From Bathelium albidoporum (lineage: Eukaryota > Ascomycota > Dothideomycetes > Trypetheliales > Trypetheliaceae), in contig JAGFVP010000064.1 in assembly GCA_021031095.1 (NCBI GenBank), positions 59,857-123,856 of the forward strand: DNA of 64,000 nt, read 5' to 3'. The notes under the pieces were generated by a model, which saw nothing but the letters and a program-made list of their open reading frames with translations, did not search any database and was not told the DNA's origin. Both the position numbers and the translations under genes were made by a program. Below are positions 33,301 through 44,565 of the stretch, one piece after another; the stretch's first letter is position 1, and each line of letters starts with the position of its first letter.

Positions 33301-35741
33301 GGAGGGAGATGAGCGCAGCACGTGACGCAATCTGAAACGTTTGACATCGTTCTTTGATCCGAGTCATCCGTTTACAATAAGCGGTCTGTTTCCAGGACTT
33401 CCAACTCTACATCACTCTATTTTCGGCGCAAATCCGGCGCACAAGGACTTCTTGGAGTCCAACTGACGCAGGGTCCAAGTTGTCAGACCTGCATTTCAAT
33501 AACGCAGGGCAAGTGGGCCATTTGATCTGACCCTCAACAGATGCGACCACGTCAGCTGGTGGATCTGTATGCATTTCTTGCTTTCCGAGGACGAGTGGAG
33601 CGTTGTTCGCGCCACAAGATACGTTGTACGTTGATCGTCATCAGGGATATCTTCCACGGCGACTTTTTGGCTGCTCTGATCCCTGCGTCATCTAATCAGA
33701 TTCTCTTCGGGACGATCACGGGTCCCTGCGTGTGGGGCGGCTCAACAATTCTGTCATGCGCCTCTCATTCGAACATCTGATGCGATATGTCGCATCAAGG
33801 GTTGATGCAAGCCACGAAGAACATTCGAAGCACATGCAGGGCTCACACAGCATTTCAAAGGTGTCGTACTTACTCAGACCTTACTCAATTTGCAAAGACT
33901 AGCTTATTCTGAACGAGTGGTCGCTCCTACCATGACGTCAGGGTGGAGAACAGGCAGAGCAGTAATTATATCTATTTTCAGAATCTGAGCCATGCCCAGT
34001 GATACGGAATCGTTACTGCTGTTGTTAAGAGAGTTACTGCCGCTCGAATCGATGATATCAATTCTCACATAACTAAGGAAGCGACTCATTGGATGTATAT
34101 AGACCTACACAATTCACCTTCTTCTCATTTTCACAGTTGATACCGCATCACCCAGAGTCATAAAGTTGCATGAATTTTATAGATGGGAAGGAACATTGAA
34201 AAATGAGAGAAGCAATGCCGGACAGCAAAGAAGATATGATAAATGGAATTTTTGTTCGTGTCATTCAACGGAAATACATTAACAGATTACTCATCAGATC
34301 CCCTCTGCTCCTCCGGTGGTTCCTTTGTCGCCTATCAGTGGGATCGATCGTTAAAGATGGTGTTCGGGCGATGTACATGAGCCAACTCATCCTATGCCAA
34401 GGTGCCATCTATCGCATTTTACCATCTCACTCGCTGTGAGCTACTTATATACAGAAATGTCTTTATAGGCGCTGCTTCCGAACCTCCTAGTGCCTGCTCA
34501 ACATGAGACTTGTTACTTCCGTGACACTCTTGTGCGGACTGCGTTATGGGAGGGAACGCGGCTGAGAAAAAAATGCTGATTGGGTACTTCTCCGCCGCTC
34601 GCCTTGTGTTCAGTCGTTCTTGGGCAACAGAACTAATCCCGAAAGACCTGCGAATTCCCTAAGGATGATGAAGTTTTCAGGGTTTATTTACATTGGGTTT
34701 ACAAGAGCAATGCATTCCTCCGCGCTCTATCGTTGCGACCTCGGGAGATGAGAAACCAGGTGTGGGTCAATATACATATCACTACGGTCAATCTTTCTGC
34801 TCTACAGTCGATCATTGATTAAATTCGTTGCTTAGTACAGGATGAGCCGAAAATAAAGCATCGGCTTGTTTTATCTAACAGTCGTGCTCAAAATCCATGT
34901 AAGCGGTGAATATATTTCTGCCCTTATCTTTTATAGCCCTAACGTCATTGAAATGTTTCTGTCAACCAATGCGAACCCCTATTGATGCAGGTGGTATAGA
35001 GATGGACCAGACTCTAAGTCGAGTTGGCTGCGATCTAAATTAGTGTGATTGTATAAACTCCTGGATGATCTGGCCTCCCGCAAATGCTCTCGGGTAATTT
35101 GTTATGTATGAAGTGCTTGTGGAATACATCTCGAGCATGGCGGCTGAGTTCTACGACTTGCTCAAAGGAGATACGTTCCCAAAGTATAAAACTCTGGGGA
35201 GAGGCTCTGTTACAGAAGCAACAGATGGAGGTTCGGAAGCAGCACCAGAGGGATTGGAAGCAGCGCTCAACGGTGGCAGCCATGTATATAAGCAGCTCGT
35301 AGCCCGCATGTCACCGATTCATGCTTTTCTCCTCTGTTGATTCTGACCATTACCATGTCAGGCTTAAGTAGCCCACGCGCCCAAATCGACCGAATTGACT
35401 GGTTTGTTTGAGCATCAAAAACTCATAGTCTAGGCCGTTTAGCAAAGAAAGCTTGGTGCTTGTTATCTTCGGTGTGCTGCGCAGTTCATCAGCGTGTTAG
35501 TGGAACATGAGGCAATGTATCATACCAAGATAGATCTTCTAATCGTGCTACTGCCTTGTCAATCCCATAATCTGTGATTCCTGGTTTTGAAGCTCTTCCT
35601 AGCATTAGATATACTGGTGTGTCCAAGATCTGGCATATGCCAATGTCCGCAGCGTCGTCTGGGACAATTTTTAAAATGTTCCCCTTCGCGTAACAGCGAT
35701 CCGCTGGCGTCTATAACATGAGATCTGCTCTTACGGTGAGG
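30352..35741. other. Long non-coding or decayed region
   Basis: About 5.4 kb in which I find no intact gene on either strand. Frames are short (none beyond roughly 160 codons) and lack recognisable motifs. Some stretches such as 33180-33500 carry repeated GGTCCAA words, but no terminal repeats or transposase or reverse transcriptase motifs are clear. It probably holds old transposon debris mutated past recognition. Confidence 0.5.
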
Positions 35742-36415
35742 TTAGTTAGAGCGATCCCCTTTTCGTATCGTGACCTGGCAGAGAGAGCCCCCCAACACGA
35801 TTTTGTTGGGCGATATTGATCCGAAGACATCGTGACAAGGCACTGTGGAAGCTTCTACGACTTCGACGGTGATGAACTCACTGACGTCCATATCACCGGC
35901 CATCCAATTCGGATATCTCCATATAGCTACGCGCAGGGAGAGCCAAGACCAAGATGGCAAGCCCACCGCTCTTAAGAATTCAAGATATGTTGACGAAGCC
36001 TCATCAGTAGACCACATCAAGTCATGTTAAGCCGTGACCGCCACATTCCACACAGATATGCGCTATCAGGCAGCTTTAATAGATGGCAGAAGAGACAAGC
36101 CAAGCCAGCAATCGCGATTGAGTGATCAGACACGAATGTCAGACGCCCATAAGTGTAGGCTGACACCAGTCGATACCAGATCCGATATATGGCTTCCGCC
36201 CTTTGCGGCGCAGGTGAGTCGGCCTGGGGTAGGGATTTCTGTTCAACGTGTTCGGTTGTCGGGACAGTGTTGAAGGCGACCGGAAGGCTTTCTGCCGTGA
36301 ACAACTCCTCGCGTTCCCAATGCACCTCTTCATCGGCGAAGTGAAGCACTCCAGGTGCTAAATATATCTCTTGGATCGTATATGCGCGTCGGGCAAGTGG
36401 ACTACTTGTGACTGA
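35742..36415 (-). pseudogene. Fragment of a HET (heterokaryon incompatibility) domain protein gene
   Basis: The minus strand reads SPLARRAYTIQEIYLAPGVLHF, then YTYGRLTFVSDHSIAIAGLA and YLCGMWRSRL. A one-base frame change near 36018 follows, then MWSTDEA and PSWSWLSL. These match the well-known order R-x-W-T-L-Q-E, L-x-F, Y-x-x-x-x-L-T-x-x-x-D-x-x-x-A-x-x-G-L-A, L-W-R, L-W, P-S-W-S-W-A-S in fungal HET proteins. The N-terminal part of the HET domain (with its L-S-Y-x-W-G block) is missing upstream. The intact family triggers cell death when incompatible strains fuse; this copy cannot encode a full protein. Expanded, decaying HET genes are typical of accessory regions. Confidence 0.75.
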
Positions 36416-37470
36416 CCACCACCATCTATCAGTTTAGAACACGAAACTAAAGCGACCAATCACACTCTCTTTCTGAGGAACAATGAAGAATGACTTGACA
36501 TTGCATGCGCTCGTATTGACTCGTAATTCGGAGGTCTTATACGCAACTCGAGTAGCCATAAGCTAAGAAAACTTACCTGGAACGCTTTGTATCTCTACTA
36601 TAATGACAATATACTGAATCCAGTGAAGATCCTCAATAGTGTTTGCTCCTAAGACCCTTACTTCCAATCCAGGATCCTCTTCTGGCTTGTATACTCGCAA
36701 CTCGTGTAGGTCCTGCTTTCGGGTCCAGAACTCTGCTGATGAAGCAGTCTGGTATCGGTCTAGTAGGTTTAAACCCCTATCTTTCATGGGCGATAGGGAC
36801 AATAGGTTCAGCTGGCAAAGCCAACAGGAGCATACTGCGCAACTTTATGAGGGGCGAGATAGTATGCCACCAATCTTCGATTTAGTCGTTTCCTTCAGAT
36901 GGAGAAGACGATGACTCCGATCCTCCTACAAATGGCCCTTGGCGGTGGCAAGGAACGCCGTCCCAACAAATGGTATTGTCACATAAAGCCATACCTGCAG
37001 AGCGTGAAATCCACAGCGCAGCCTAATTCGCCGTTTCTGCAGATTTTACATGTAGCGGCGGAAGTTGTTCGGGACTGAATCACCTGTTCCTAGCCTCCGT
37101 TTCGAGCGTGCGTCCGGGCCCTTTCTCCCTCCAGCTACCAAGCTTGCTCTTGACTGAATTTTTGGTCTACTAAGGTAAGCCCTAGGGCTCATCACGCAAC
37201 GGTACATTCCAGTTTCCGATGCTGATCAGTATCATAGATCAGACGTGTGCCTTGATTGAGCAGCATTATCTCTGGACGTCGTGTCTAATTACTATCATGA
37301 AGTGCATTGGCCTGGATCTGGCTAATCTTTGCAGAACATCCTGGTCTCGTGGGAAAATAGACATAGTTCTAGTTCCTACAATAAAATCTAGGCGATGCAA
37401 CGGCAGCGCACTTAGCTTGCCCTATAACTTTTATTCCCACAACAGATCGCCTCCATTATGTAATCAGCCT
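36416..37470. other. Intergenic between HET relic and BRR2
   Basis: No gene recognised. It includes the BRR2 3' flank and marks the change from sparse accessory DNA to dense core genes. Confidence 0.5.
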
Positions 37471-40400
37471 TTATTCCTCCATGGCCTCGCTACCCTCGTC
37501 ATCTTCCTCATCGTCTTCATCGTCTTCTCCTTCCTGTACAACGAGCTCAAAAGTCGGCGCCTGGTCGACACCCATATAGCTATCACTCATCAAATAGAGC
37601 GTAAATTCCTTTTTGCCCATTTCCGGCGGCGTAAATTGCAACTTCGTCTCGAGCACCCTTCCAATGGTAACCCTCTTGATGGCCAAGAGCGATTTCGTCT
37701 TCTCCTCCCCCACCACCAACCACCAATTCTCGCTCTTCTTCACCGGAAAGAACGGCGCATGTACCACCGTATCCAGCTCTTCATCTTCCTCCAATCCACG
37801 CTCCACCGTGATATTCAATGTCGCCACACTGCCCGCCGCCACCTCGTCCGGCTCCTCGACTTCAAACTTCAGCTCCAGGTTCGGATACTTCTCGTTCGTG
37901 AACGCCGCCGCGTCCGCCAGCTGGCGATTTGTGAGGCCGAGCGCCTTGACCGTATCCTTGTAGCCCTCGGCTTCCGGGTCCATCGCATCCATGAACTCAA
38001 AGACATCGCGAATGCCGCGCTTGCGCGCCGCCTCGAGCACGGCCGGGTCGTCGAAGTGCGGGATCTGGCGCAGGGGCGAGTCGCGGTCCCAGAGCGCCTG
38101 CACGCACATCTGCGACAGCTCCATGGCCGCGAGCGCGTTGAGCTGGCCCTCGGAGGAGAGCACGTCGACGGCGGCGGAGAGCAGGCCGAGGATGCGGCCG
38201 AGCAGGAAGTCCGTGTCCTTGGCGAGGTCGACGGGGAGCTGCATGCGGCTGAAGTGGGCCTGCAGGAGGACGAAGGCCTTGAAGTCTGGCGACTCGTAGG
38301 ACTCGCCGCCCTCGGATTTCTTGACGGGGCAGCGCTGGTAGATGCGGCGCAGGATGCCGTCTTCGTGCCGGCGGATCTGGAGAGACTCGAATTCGGCGGC
38401 GGCAGTGACGATTTCGAGGATGCCTTTGAGTTTGGTGTGGGAATTGAGGGAGAGCAGGAAGGTTTGCATAGTGATGAATGAGATGTTGTAGTAAGCGGCA
38501 ATCATGGCCGGGTTCAGAGGCGTGACTTCGCTCTCATCCTCGTCGAATTCAATCATCTTGGCTTCGACAAGGTCTTTGAAAGTCGACTCAACCACATCTG
38601 AGAGATGTGAGGAGAGTGCCTCGTGTGAGGTACCAGTAAGGCCGTAGTAGGAAGGGTTGGAAAGCAAGCGCCGGTAGAAGTAGGTGAAAGTAAGGTAGTC
38701 TAGAGCATCTTGACTAGAGCCGATCTGTTTCGTGGATATCTCGGCTACGAAAGCATCGTGCATATACGTTTGCAGTTGCGATTCAATCGGAAGTGCCTCT
38801 CTCAGGAATTTCTTGTAGTACTCGCTCCGAACTTGAGGAACCATTAGAACGCCCTTGCTGGATTTGTCGTGACCAGGGCGTCCAGCTTTACCAAACATCT
38901 GCAAAACTTCAGCGATGGGATAGTCAATGTACCGATGCTCTCTGCCTTCAAAGAACTGTGTACCCATGACTACGACCAAATGCGCATTAACGTTAATTTC
39001 CCAGCAAGAGTCGCGGCTGACTAGGAGCACCTGAATAGCACCAACACGGAAAAAATGCTCCACTGCTCGCTTGTCGAAGCCAGTGAGCGCCTCATGGAAG
39101 TATCCAATACCGTGCGTCAACGATTCAGCAAGCGCGCGCTCATTGATTCTGTTCAACACTGGTTCCATCTCATCGACCGAGGCGTGTAGAAACCGATCTT
39201 CATCGTCTGAAGCAACACACGCATTAAGTATGTCAATTGCCGTTGTACGGACCTGTTTACGTGATGGAAGGAAGAGCAAGGCGGGATCGTTTGGTGACAG
39301 CTGTAAAATGGATTGGTATGCCGGCTTTGCCATAGCTAGCATCAGAGACGGAAAATGTGGAATGGTGAACGACTGAACATGCAGCTCGAGCGGTATGGGC
39401 CGGATATGCGGACTGAAGTTGAAAATGGTGTGCTTGGTCGCTCCAATCCACTCGCCAACATCGCGGGCATTTGCGAGCGAGACGCTAAGGCCGACAATGC
39501 GCATGTTCGATTCGAGCTGCAGAGCCATGGATTGCATTCGGGAAATGATGGCTTCATAGACGAAGCCGTTATGGCCACCAAGCATATGGAGGTCGTCATT
39601 GATGATGAGCTGCACGTTCTGGATGGCTTTTCGACGTTGCCAGGATCGCGAAATAACGTCCCATTGAGCAGGCGTGGCAAGAACCAGGTCCGCATCTCCC
39701 AAGATGCGGAGATCCGCTGTCGTCTCACCAATCAGTTTTGTAATTTTCTTTCCACCGCCGAGCTCGGCGAGTCGGGCTGTCCAATCTTTCAAACGCAAAT
39801 CCACGACCTCTTGGAATGGAGCAATGTAGACGGCAACTCCTTGTTCAGCGGGCGGCTTTGCCCAATGCCTCAGTAAAGCAAACTCCGCGCAAACAGTCTT
39901 ACCACTACCAGTCGGTGCACCAATAAAAATGTTATCGTCACTTGTAAACAGCGAATTGAATACTTGTGTCTGGATTTTGTTGAAACGGTCCCAATCCGGG
40001 TAAAGCTGCTGATAGTCTTTACGCTTGAGCGCAGAAACCGGCAGCGGCTGGAGATCGAGCAGCTGAGTGTGTGGTGGAAACTTCTCTGGAAGAATAAGTC
40101 GTTGAAAGGACACGGCGAGTTTGGTCTCCGAATGCATCCATCTGTCAGAGACGACAGTAATGAAATAGTTAGGCGGCATTGGCTCTGTGATGGGTGCAGT
40201 GAATTCCACTAGGTGCTCATTCGCATCACTAGTGGCATAGTTGCGTCGGAGAACCAATTGGTCATGGAAGAGGATATCTTCCCCATCACAGTCCTCGACC
40301 AATATCCAAAAGCTTTCTGCAGAGCCATGAAGCTCATCATCCCACTCAAAGTTTGGCGTTACGGTAAGTTCAAAGCGCAACATCGATCTTGTCATTGGCT

Positions 40401-43400
40401 GAACCTGAGCTTGTACCTCCAGTCTTGGAAATTTCTGAATAAGAGCACAAACCGTTTTGCCGGCTTTAGGCATTCCGATCAACTCGGACATTCTAGGAGG
40501 ATCCAGATCAAAGTAGTTGCTCCAGTTGACATCCATCTTCTCGACCTTGTTGATGACATCACGAGGACACGAAGGGAATTGGCGCAGAGGCGTCATGGTA
40601 GGCCACATTCTCTTTTCGGCCATTTTGCAAAGGTCCAATGCAGTCTTTGCGACACCCCAGCCTTTCTTCAACGCGATCTCGAACATGGCCCGTAATATCC
40701 GGCCAGCGGATTGTGTAACGTAGACGAGGTCAGCCATTAATGCCAATCCGTCAAGTTTTAATCGTGAAATATATGCTTGCAACAAGACATTGATCTTGGC
40801 AGGAGGTTCCTCAATGGATTCCTTTACGGGAATCGGGACTCGACCAAGCAGCTTGGCAAGCTCCAGCTTTTCATCTTGGCGCACAGGTATATATTTGAAT
40901 TCCTCACTCAAGGCGAAGACTCGGAATAGTTCGATCGGTGTAATTGAAGGTTGGATGTGGTCGTTGTACGTCTGCATCGATTTGTATGTGATGTAGTAGT
41001 GCGATGCAACGCGTCCAAGCTCTGTCGGCGTAAATTTGCCTGATCGCTTATCGTATTTTAGCAGATGTGACTTCTCAAGAACGGTGGCAGCCGAGTGGAT
41101 CAGATCAACGCGTTTCTGTTCCAGCGCCTCGTCGTTTTCGTAATCCGCGCCAACGCTGTAAAGACCAGGAGAACGCAGCATGCGCACAAACAAGTACGTA
41201 TAGCCAAGCCATTCCACGCCCTCGTCCCGGCTTCTGACGTTGCCAAGAACGTTTTCAGCATTGAGATTGTCTGCGAGTTTGGCAACGAATTGAGATTCGA
41301 TAGGGAGCTGCTGGTTCATCAAGGACAGATAGTACTGCATCTCATTCTGAGTTGTAATGATGATGCCTTCGCCAAAAGTGTCGTACTGCGGTCGACCAGC
41401 ACGCCCAAGCATTTGGAGGACGTCTTGAGGTGACAACTCAACCCAACTACCCTTTTCTGGAGAATATATCTGTGTGCCTTTGATAATGACGGTATGTGCC
41501 GGAAGATTGACACCCCAAGCCAGAGTCGCAGTACACACGAGAACCTGAAGCTGTCCATCGGCAAAGAGATCCTCAACTGCGCTACGATCCGCGCGAGTCA
41601 TTCCAGCGTGGTGAATACCAAAACCATAGGGCATGACATCCTTAAGGTCAGGGTTCGAGATATTGCCAGCTTCTTCAGTAAGAATCTCGCGGCTCGCAGC
41701 GTCACTTCGAAGGATCTGACCAATGGTTTCTAGCTCCAAAGCTTTATCCCGAATGTATTTCGCAGTCTTAGCAGTTTCCTTTCGTGAATGCACAAAGATG
41801 AGCATTTGGTTGCGCTGCTTCCCAACCTGGTCCATCACCTTCTCATAACAGACGTCATTCATGATCTTGAGTTGTTTGATAGCTTTTTTGTCGTTGACAC
41901 CGATGAACTCCTGTCGCAGAGGACAAGGCCGGAAAGACCCATCAAAGTGGAACAGTCCCTTCGTAGGATCAACGCGCAAAAAGCTCGCAACGTCGCGGTA
42001 GTTAGGCAAGGTTGCACTTAAACCGACAAGTCGGACAGGATCGCCTGTCTGCTCTATCCTGCGAATCGTTCGGCTGACAATGCTCTCGAGCACAGGACCT
42101 CTGTCGTCATGGAGAAGATGGATTTCATCAATGCAGATGAGCCGGACAAGATTTGTGTAGCTTGTGTCGGTAGCCTTTCGAGTAATGACATCCCATTTCT
42201 CGGGAGTAGTGACAATGATCTGTGTATCCGCAATCTGCTGTTTTGTGAGCTGCCGGTCACCCGTAAGCTCTGATACCCTGATGCCATACGGTTCAAGGCG
42301 CTTGCCAAAATTGCCGACTTGCTCTTGGACCAAAGCCTTCAAGGGCGCGATGTACACAATTTTGAATCCGTCCAGGTTAATTTCACCCGAGTCTGGATTG
42401 CGGTGTTTGCCTATCTCCCGAAGCATAGCCAACATTGCGACATTGGTCTTTCCGGACCCCGTTGGGGCACAGATTAACATGTTACCATCGTCTTCGAAAG
42501 CTGAAGGATAACATCTAGTTTGGATCCGATTGAGTTCTTTGGAGCTGCCAAAGCCTATCCGTGCCCATTCTGGTAATTCAGAAGTGGGCTTGTTCTTCGG
42601 CTCATTGGGATCTCGTTTCGGTTTTGGAGCCGGTACATGTATTTCTTCGTAACCTTTGAACGTACGTTTCGTTGAGCCTTGCGGAAGCTTCACGTTTGGG
42701 TTTGTCATCAGGTGATTGCCCTGGTCGAAAACAAGGTTTTCGAGATTAATCAGACGCTTTGGTTGCAAACCACCATGGAGAGCGCCATCTTTGCCAACTC
42801 CTTGCATTTCCGTGTCATTGGATGATTTTGGCATATCAATATCCATGAGATCCAACTTCATTTTCTTGCCGGCCGGCTGCTGTCCATCAATCCCGACGCC
42901 CTCCTCTCTGGTGCGCAGCTCATTGAGCATATTTCGATGACCCTCTGCAATCATTTCCCTTTCAATAGCTGTTCGAGCCGCCTCATCTTCAGCTGCTCTG
43001 CGCCACCGAGTAATCCAGACAACCTTGTCACGGTTTTGCACCAGCATTTCCACCAGTTCGTGATGTTCATACTCAAAGAGCTCCATAAGGTCATTCTCAA
43101 TCTCACGTAGTTGCTTCTCTTCTCCGTCTTCCGACACTCCAGAGAGCAGCTGCAATGCCTCTTGTGTTTTTTCTTGCTGAGTATGAGGATCCTCGTATAT
43201 CCGACCAATCTGCCTCTGAAGCCAATAAGCATCGATTTCGTGTGCAGGTATGATCTTGCTGTTTCCTTTGTCTTTTGAGCTGTCTTGGCGCATGCCTGTC
43301 TCTATGATCAACTCGCCGTCGTCCTCGACGTTTCCTGGAGCGCCCTCTGCATCCTCTGAGCCATCCGGCGCGTTGGGTTCTCTGGAAGCATCTACGCCGC

Positions 43401-44181
43401 CATCCTCTTCATCGGAAGTATCATCTTCGTCACGCACTTCGAATGTTTGGCCGGCTTCCTCGTCATCTTCGTCTTCAAACTCAACTGCCACACCCTGCCG
43501 CTCATCAAGCTCCTGCTCGTTTGCGTCACCTTCATCCTCCATTGCCTCGTCCTCATCCTGGGCGTCATAATCTGTGATTTTCTTACCCAGATTAACCAGC
43601 TCGTTAAATTCCTTGGAAGTTGTTGACTGTCCAAAGATGTCATCAACTTCCTTCTTCTTGTCAAAGTCCCTCATGTTTTCGTCTTTGAGGTACTCCAATA
43701 CAGCATCTGCAGCAGACCTTGTAACGTAGCCTGGCACATCACCCAAGTTCTTGCCACAAATGGTCACGATCAACTCGTAGGCTGATCTCGTCGCTGGTGT
43801 TCGCGGCTTGTATTTCAAGTCTTCGACAGCAAAGTCGACTCCACCGAGGATTCCGGTGCCTGGCATCGAGCCAACTCCATCGCCACCCCTCTTGCGCTTC
43901 CTCTGCTCCCGCTCCAGCACGTCCTCGCCTTCTCTGATGCTGCCCCTCTGGACGCCGCTGGGTCCCTTTGGTTTCTTTTGCTCGACGGGAGCCATCTCGC
44001 GCGCAGTCCGAGAGCCCATGTTTCGGATATTGATGCGACCGGCCAGCGATTCAGGATCGCCTGTATTCTCGTCGGTGCGTCTGGTGACGAAGCGGCGGTC
44101 CGCCTGGAGGACCAAATTTGACATTGCCGCATATTTGAACTGGGCGAGATTGTTCTCTGGCTTATCCTGTTTTGACGCCAT
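37471..44181 (-). CDS. BRR2: Pre-mRNA-splicing helicase BRR2 (U5 snRNP)
   Basis: A single exon encodes 2236 residues, the usual length. The start chosen is the ATG giving MASKQDKPENNLAQFKYAAMSNLVLQADRR, as in the family. An acidic N-terminal region (about 200-300) precedes two Ski2-like helicase cassettes. Cassette 1 has APTGSGKT near residue 575, DEIH near 685 and later motifs LSATLPN and QMLGRAGRPQYD. Cassette 2 keeps APTGSGKT near 1425 but has DDLH in place of DEIH near 1527 and QMFGKAGRPGHD. Each cassette is followed by a Sec63 unit. BRR2 unwinds U4/U6 to activate the spliceosome; in known BRR2 proteins the second cassette is a catalytically weak regulator. It shares a promoter region with CIA2. 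The acidic C-terminus (DDEDDEEDD) is normal. Confidence 0.97.
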   Translation of the reverse strand: MASKQDKPENNLAQFKYAAMSNLVLQADRRFVTRRTDENTGDPESLAGRINIRNMGSRTAREMAPVEQKKPKGPSGVQRGSIREGEDVLEREQRKRKRGGDGVGSMPGTGILGGVDFAVEDLKYKPRTPATRSAYELIVTICGKNLGDVPGYVTRSAADAVLEYLKDENMRDFDKKKEVDDIFGQSTTSKEFNELVNLGKKITDYDAQDEDEAMEDEGDANEQELDERQGVAVEFEDEDDEEAGQTFEVRDEDDTSDEEDGGVDASREPNAPDGSEDAEGAPGNVEDDGELIIETGMRQDSSKDKGNSKIIPAHEIDAYWLQRQIGRIYEDPHTQQEKTQEALQLLSGVSEDGEEKQLREIENDLMELFEYEHHELVEMLVQNRDKVVWITRWRRAAEDEAARTAIEREMIAEGHRNMLNELRTREEGVGIDGQQPAGKKMKLDLMDIDMPKSSNDTEMQGVGKDGALHGGLQPKRLINLENLVFDQGNHLMTNPNVKLPQGSTKRTFKGYEEIHVPAPKPKRDPNEPKNKPTSELPEWARIGFGSSKELNRIQTRCYPSAFEDDGNMLICAPTGSGKTNVAMLAMLREIGKHRNPDSGEINLDGFKIVYIAPLKALVQEQVGNFGKRLEPYGIRVSELTGDRQLTKQQIADTQIIVTTPEKWDVITRKATDTSYTNLVRLICIDEIHLLHDDRGPVLESIVSRTIRRIEQTGDPVRLVGLSATLPNYRDVASFLRVDPTKGLFHFDGSFRPCPLRQEFIGVNDKKAIKQLKIMNDVCYEKVMDQVGKQRNQMLIFVHSRKETAKTAKYIRDKALELETIGQILRSDAASREILTEEAGNISNPDLKDVMPYGFGIHHAGMTRADRSAVEDLFADGQLQVLVCTATLAWGVNLPAHTVIIKGTQIYSPEKGSWVELSPQDVLQMLGRAGRPQYDTFGEGIIITTQNEMQYYLSLMNQQLPIESQFVAKLADNLNAENVLGNVRSRDEGVEWLGYTYLFVRMLRSPGLYSVGADYENDEALEQKRVDLIHSAATVLEKSHLLKYDKRSGKFTPTELGRVASHYYITYKSMQTYNDHIQPSITPIELFRVFALSEEFKYIPVRQDEKLELAKLLGRVPIPVKESIEEPPAKINVLLQAYISRLKLDGLALMADLVYVTQSAGRILRAMFEIALKKGWGVAKTALDLCKMAEKRMWPTMTPLRQFPSCPRDVINKVEKMDVNWSNYFDLDPPRMSELIGMPKAGKTVCALIQKFPRLEVQAQVQPMTRSMLRFELTVTPNFEWDDELHGSAESFWILVEDCDGEDILFHDQLVLRRNYATSDANEHLVEFTAPITEPMPPNYFITVVSDRWMHSETKLAVSFQRLILPEKFPPHTQLLDLQPLPVSALKRKDYQQLYPDWDRFNKIQTQVFNSLFTSDDNIFIGAPTGSGKTVCAEFALLRHWAKPPAEQGVAVYIAPFQEVVDLRLKDWTARLAELGGGKKITKLIGETTADLRILGDADLVLATPAQWDVISRSWQRRKAIQNVQLIINDDLHMLGGHNGFVYEAIISRMQSMALQLESNMRIVGLSVSLANARDVGEWIGATKHTIFNFSPHIRPIPLELHVQSFTIPHFPSLMLAMAKPAYQSILQLSPNDPALLFLPSRKQVRTTAIDILNACVASDDEDRFLHASVDEMEPVLNRINERALAESLTHGIGYFHEALTGFDKRAVEHFFRVGAIQVLLVSRDSCWEINVNAHLVVVMGTQFFEGREHRYIDYPIAEVLQMFGKAGRPGHDKSSKGVLMVPQVRSEYYKKFLREALPIESQLQTYMHDAFVAEISTKQIGSSQDALDYLTFTYFYRRLLSNPSYYGLTGTSHEALSSHLSDVVESTFKDLVEAKMIEFDEDESEVTPLNPAMIAAYYNISFITMQTFLLSLNSHTKLKGILEIVTAAAEFESLQIRRHEDGILRRIYQRCPVKKSEGGESYESPDFKAFVLLQAHFSRMQLPVDLAKDTDFLLGRILGLLSAAVDVLSSEGQLNALAAMELSQMCVQALWDRDSPLRQIPHFDDPAVLEAARKRGIRDVFEFMDAMDPEAEGYKDTVKALGLTNRQLADAAAFTNEKYPNLELKFEVEEPDEVAAGSVATLNITVERGLEEDEELDTVVHAPFFPVKKSENWWLVVGEEKTKSLLAIKRVTIGRVLETKLQFTPPEMGKKEFTLYLMSDSYMGVDQAPTFELVVQEGEDDEDDEEDDEGSEAMEE

Positions 44182-44565
44182 CTTGGCAGATGTGAGTGCG
44201 CGCCGCACTGCAAGTCAAGATAGGACCAGCTGGCGAAGCCTTCACAGAGAGCAGTTTTAGAGTTTCAGTCAGAGTACCAAGAAATGTTAGGTCTCGTAGA
44301 AACAACTCATCGGGCTTTGAAATGCTGTGAAGATCTCGCACAAGAGAGCTTCCGAAGATGGTGCGCGAAACCGCAGATCACAAGTGGCAAGAGTATAGCT
44401 CTGGGGTGATGTTGATGAAAATGATTGCGTGGCTCAATGGGGTTTAGTGACTTGCCGTAGCCCGCGGACAATGATGAGCGAGGGATCTCCTCCGCCACCC
44501 CTCAATATTAAATCATATTTCCAAAGGACAACGTCTTCACCTCGTTCCAGCAGCACTCGTATAAG
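44182..44565. promoter_or_regulatory. Shared divergent promoter of BRR2 and CIA2
   Basis: Only 384 bp separate the two start codons, so both promoters and 5' untranslated regions must lie here. No TATA box is evident, as is usual for housekeeping genes. Confidence 0.6.
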
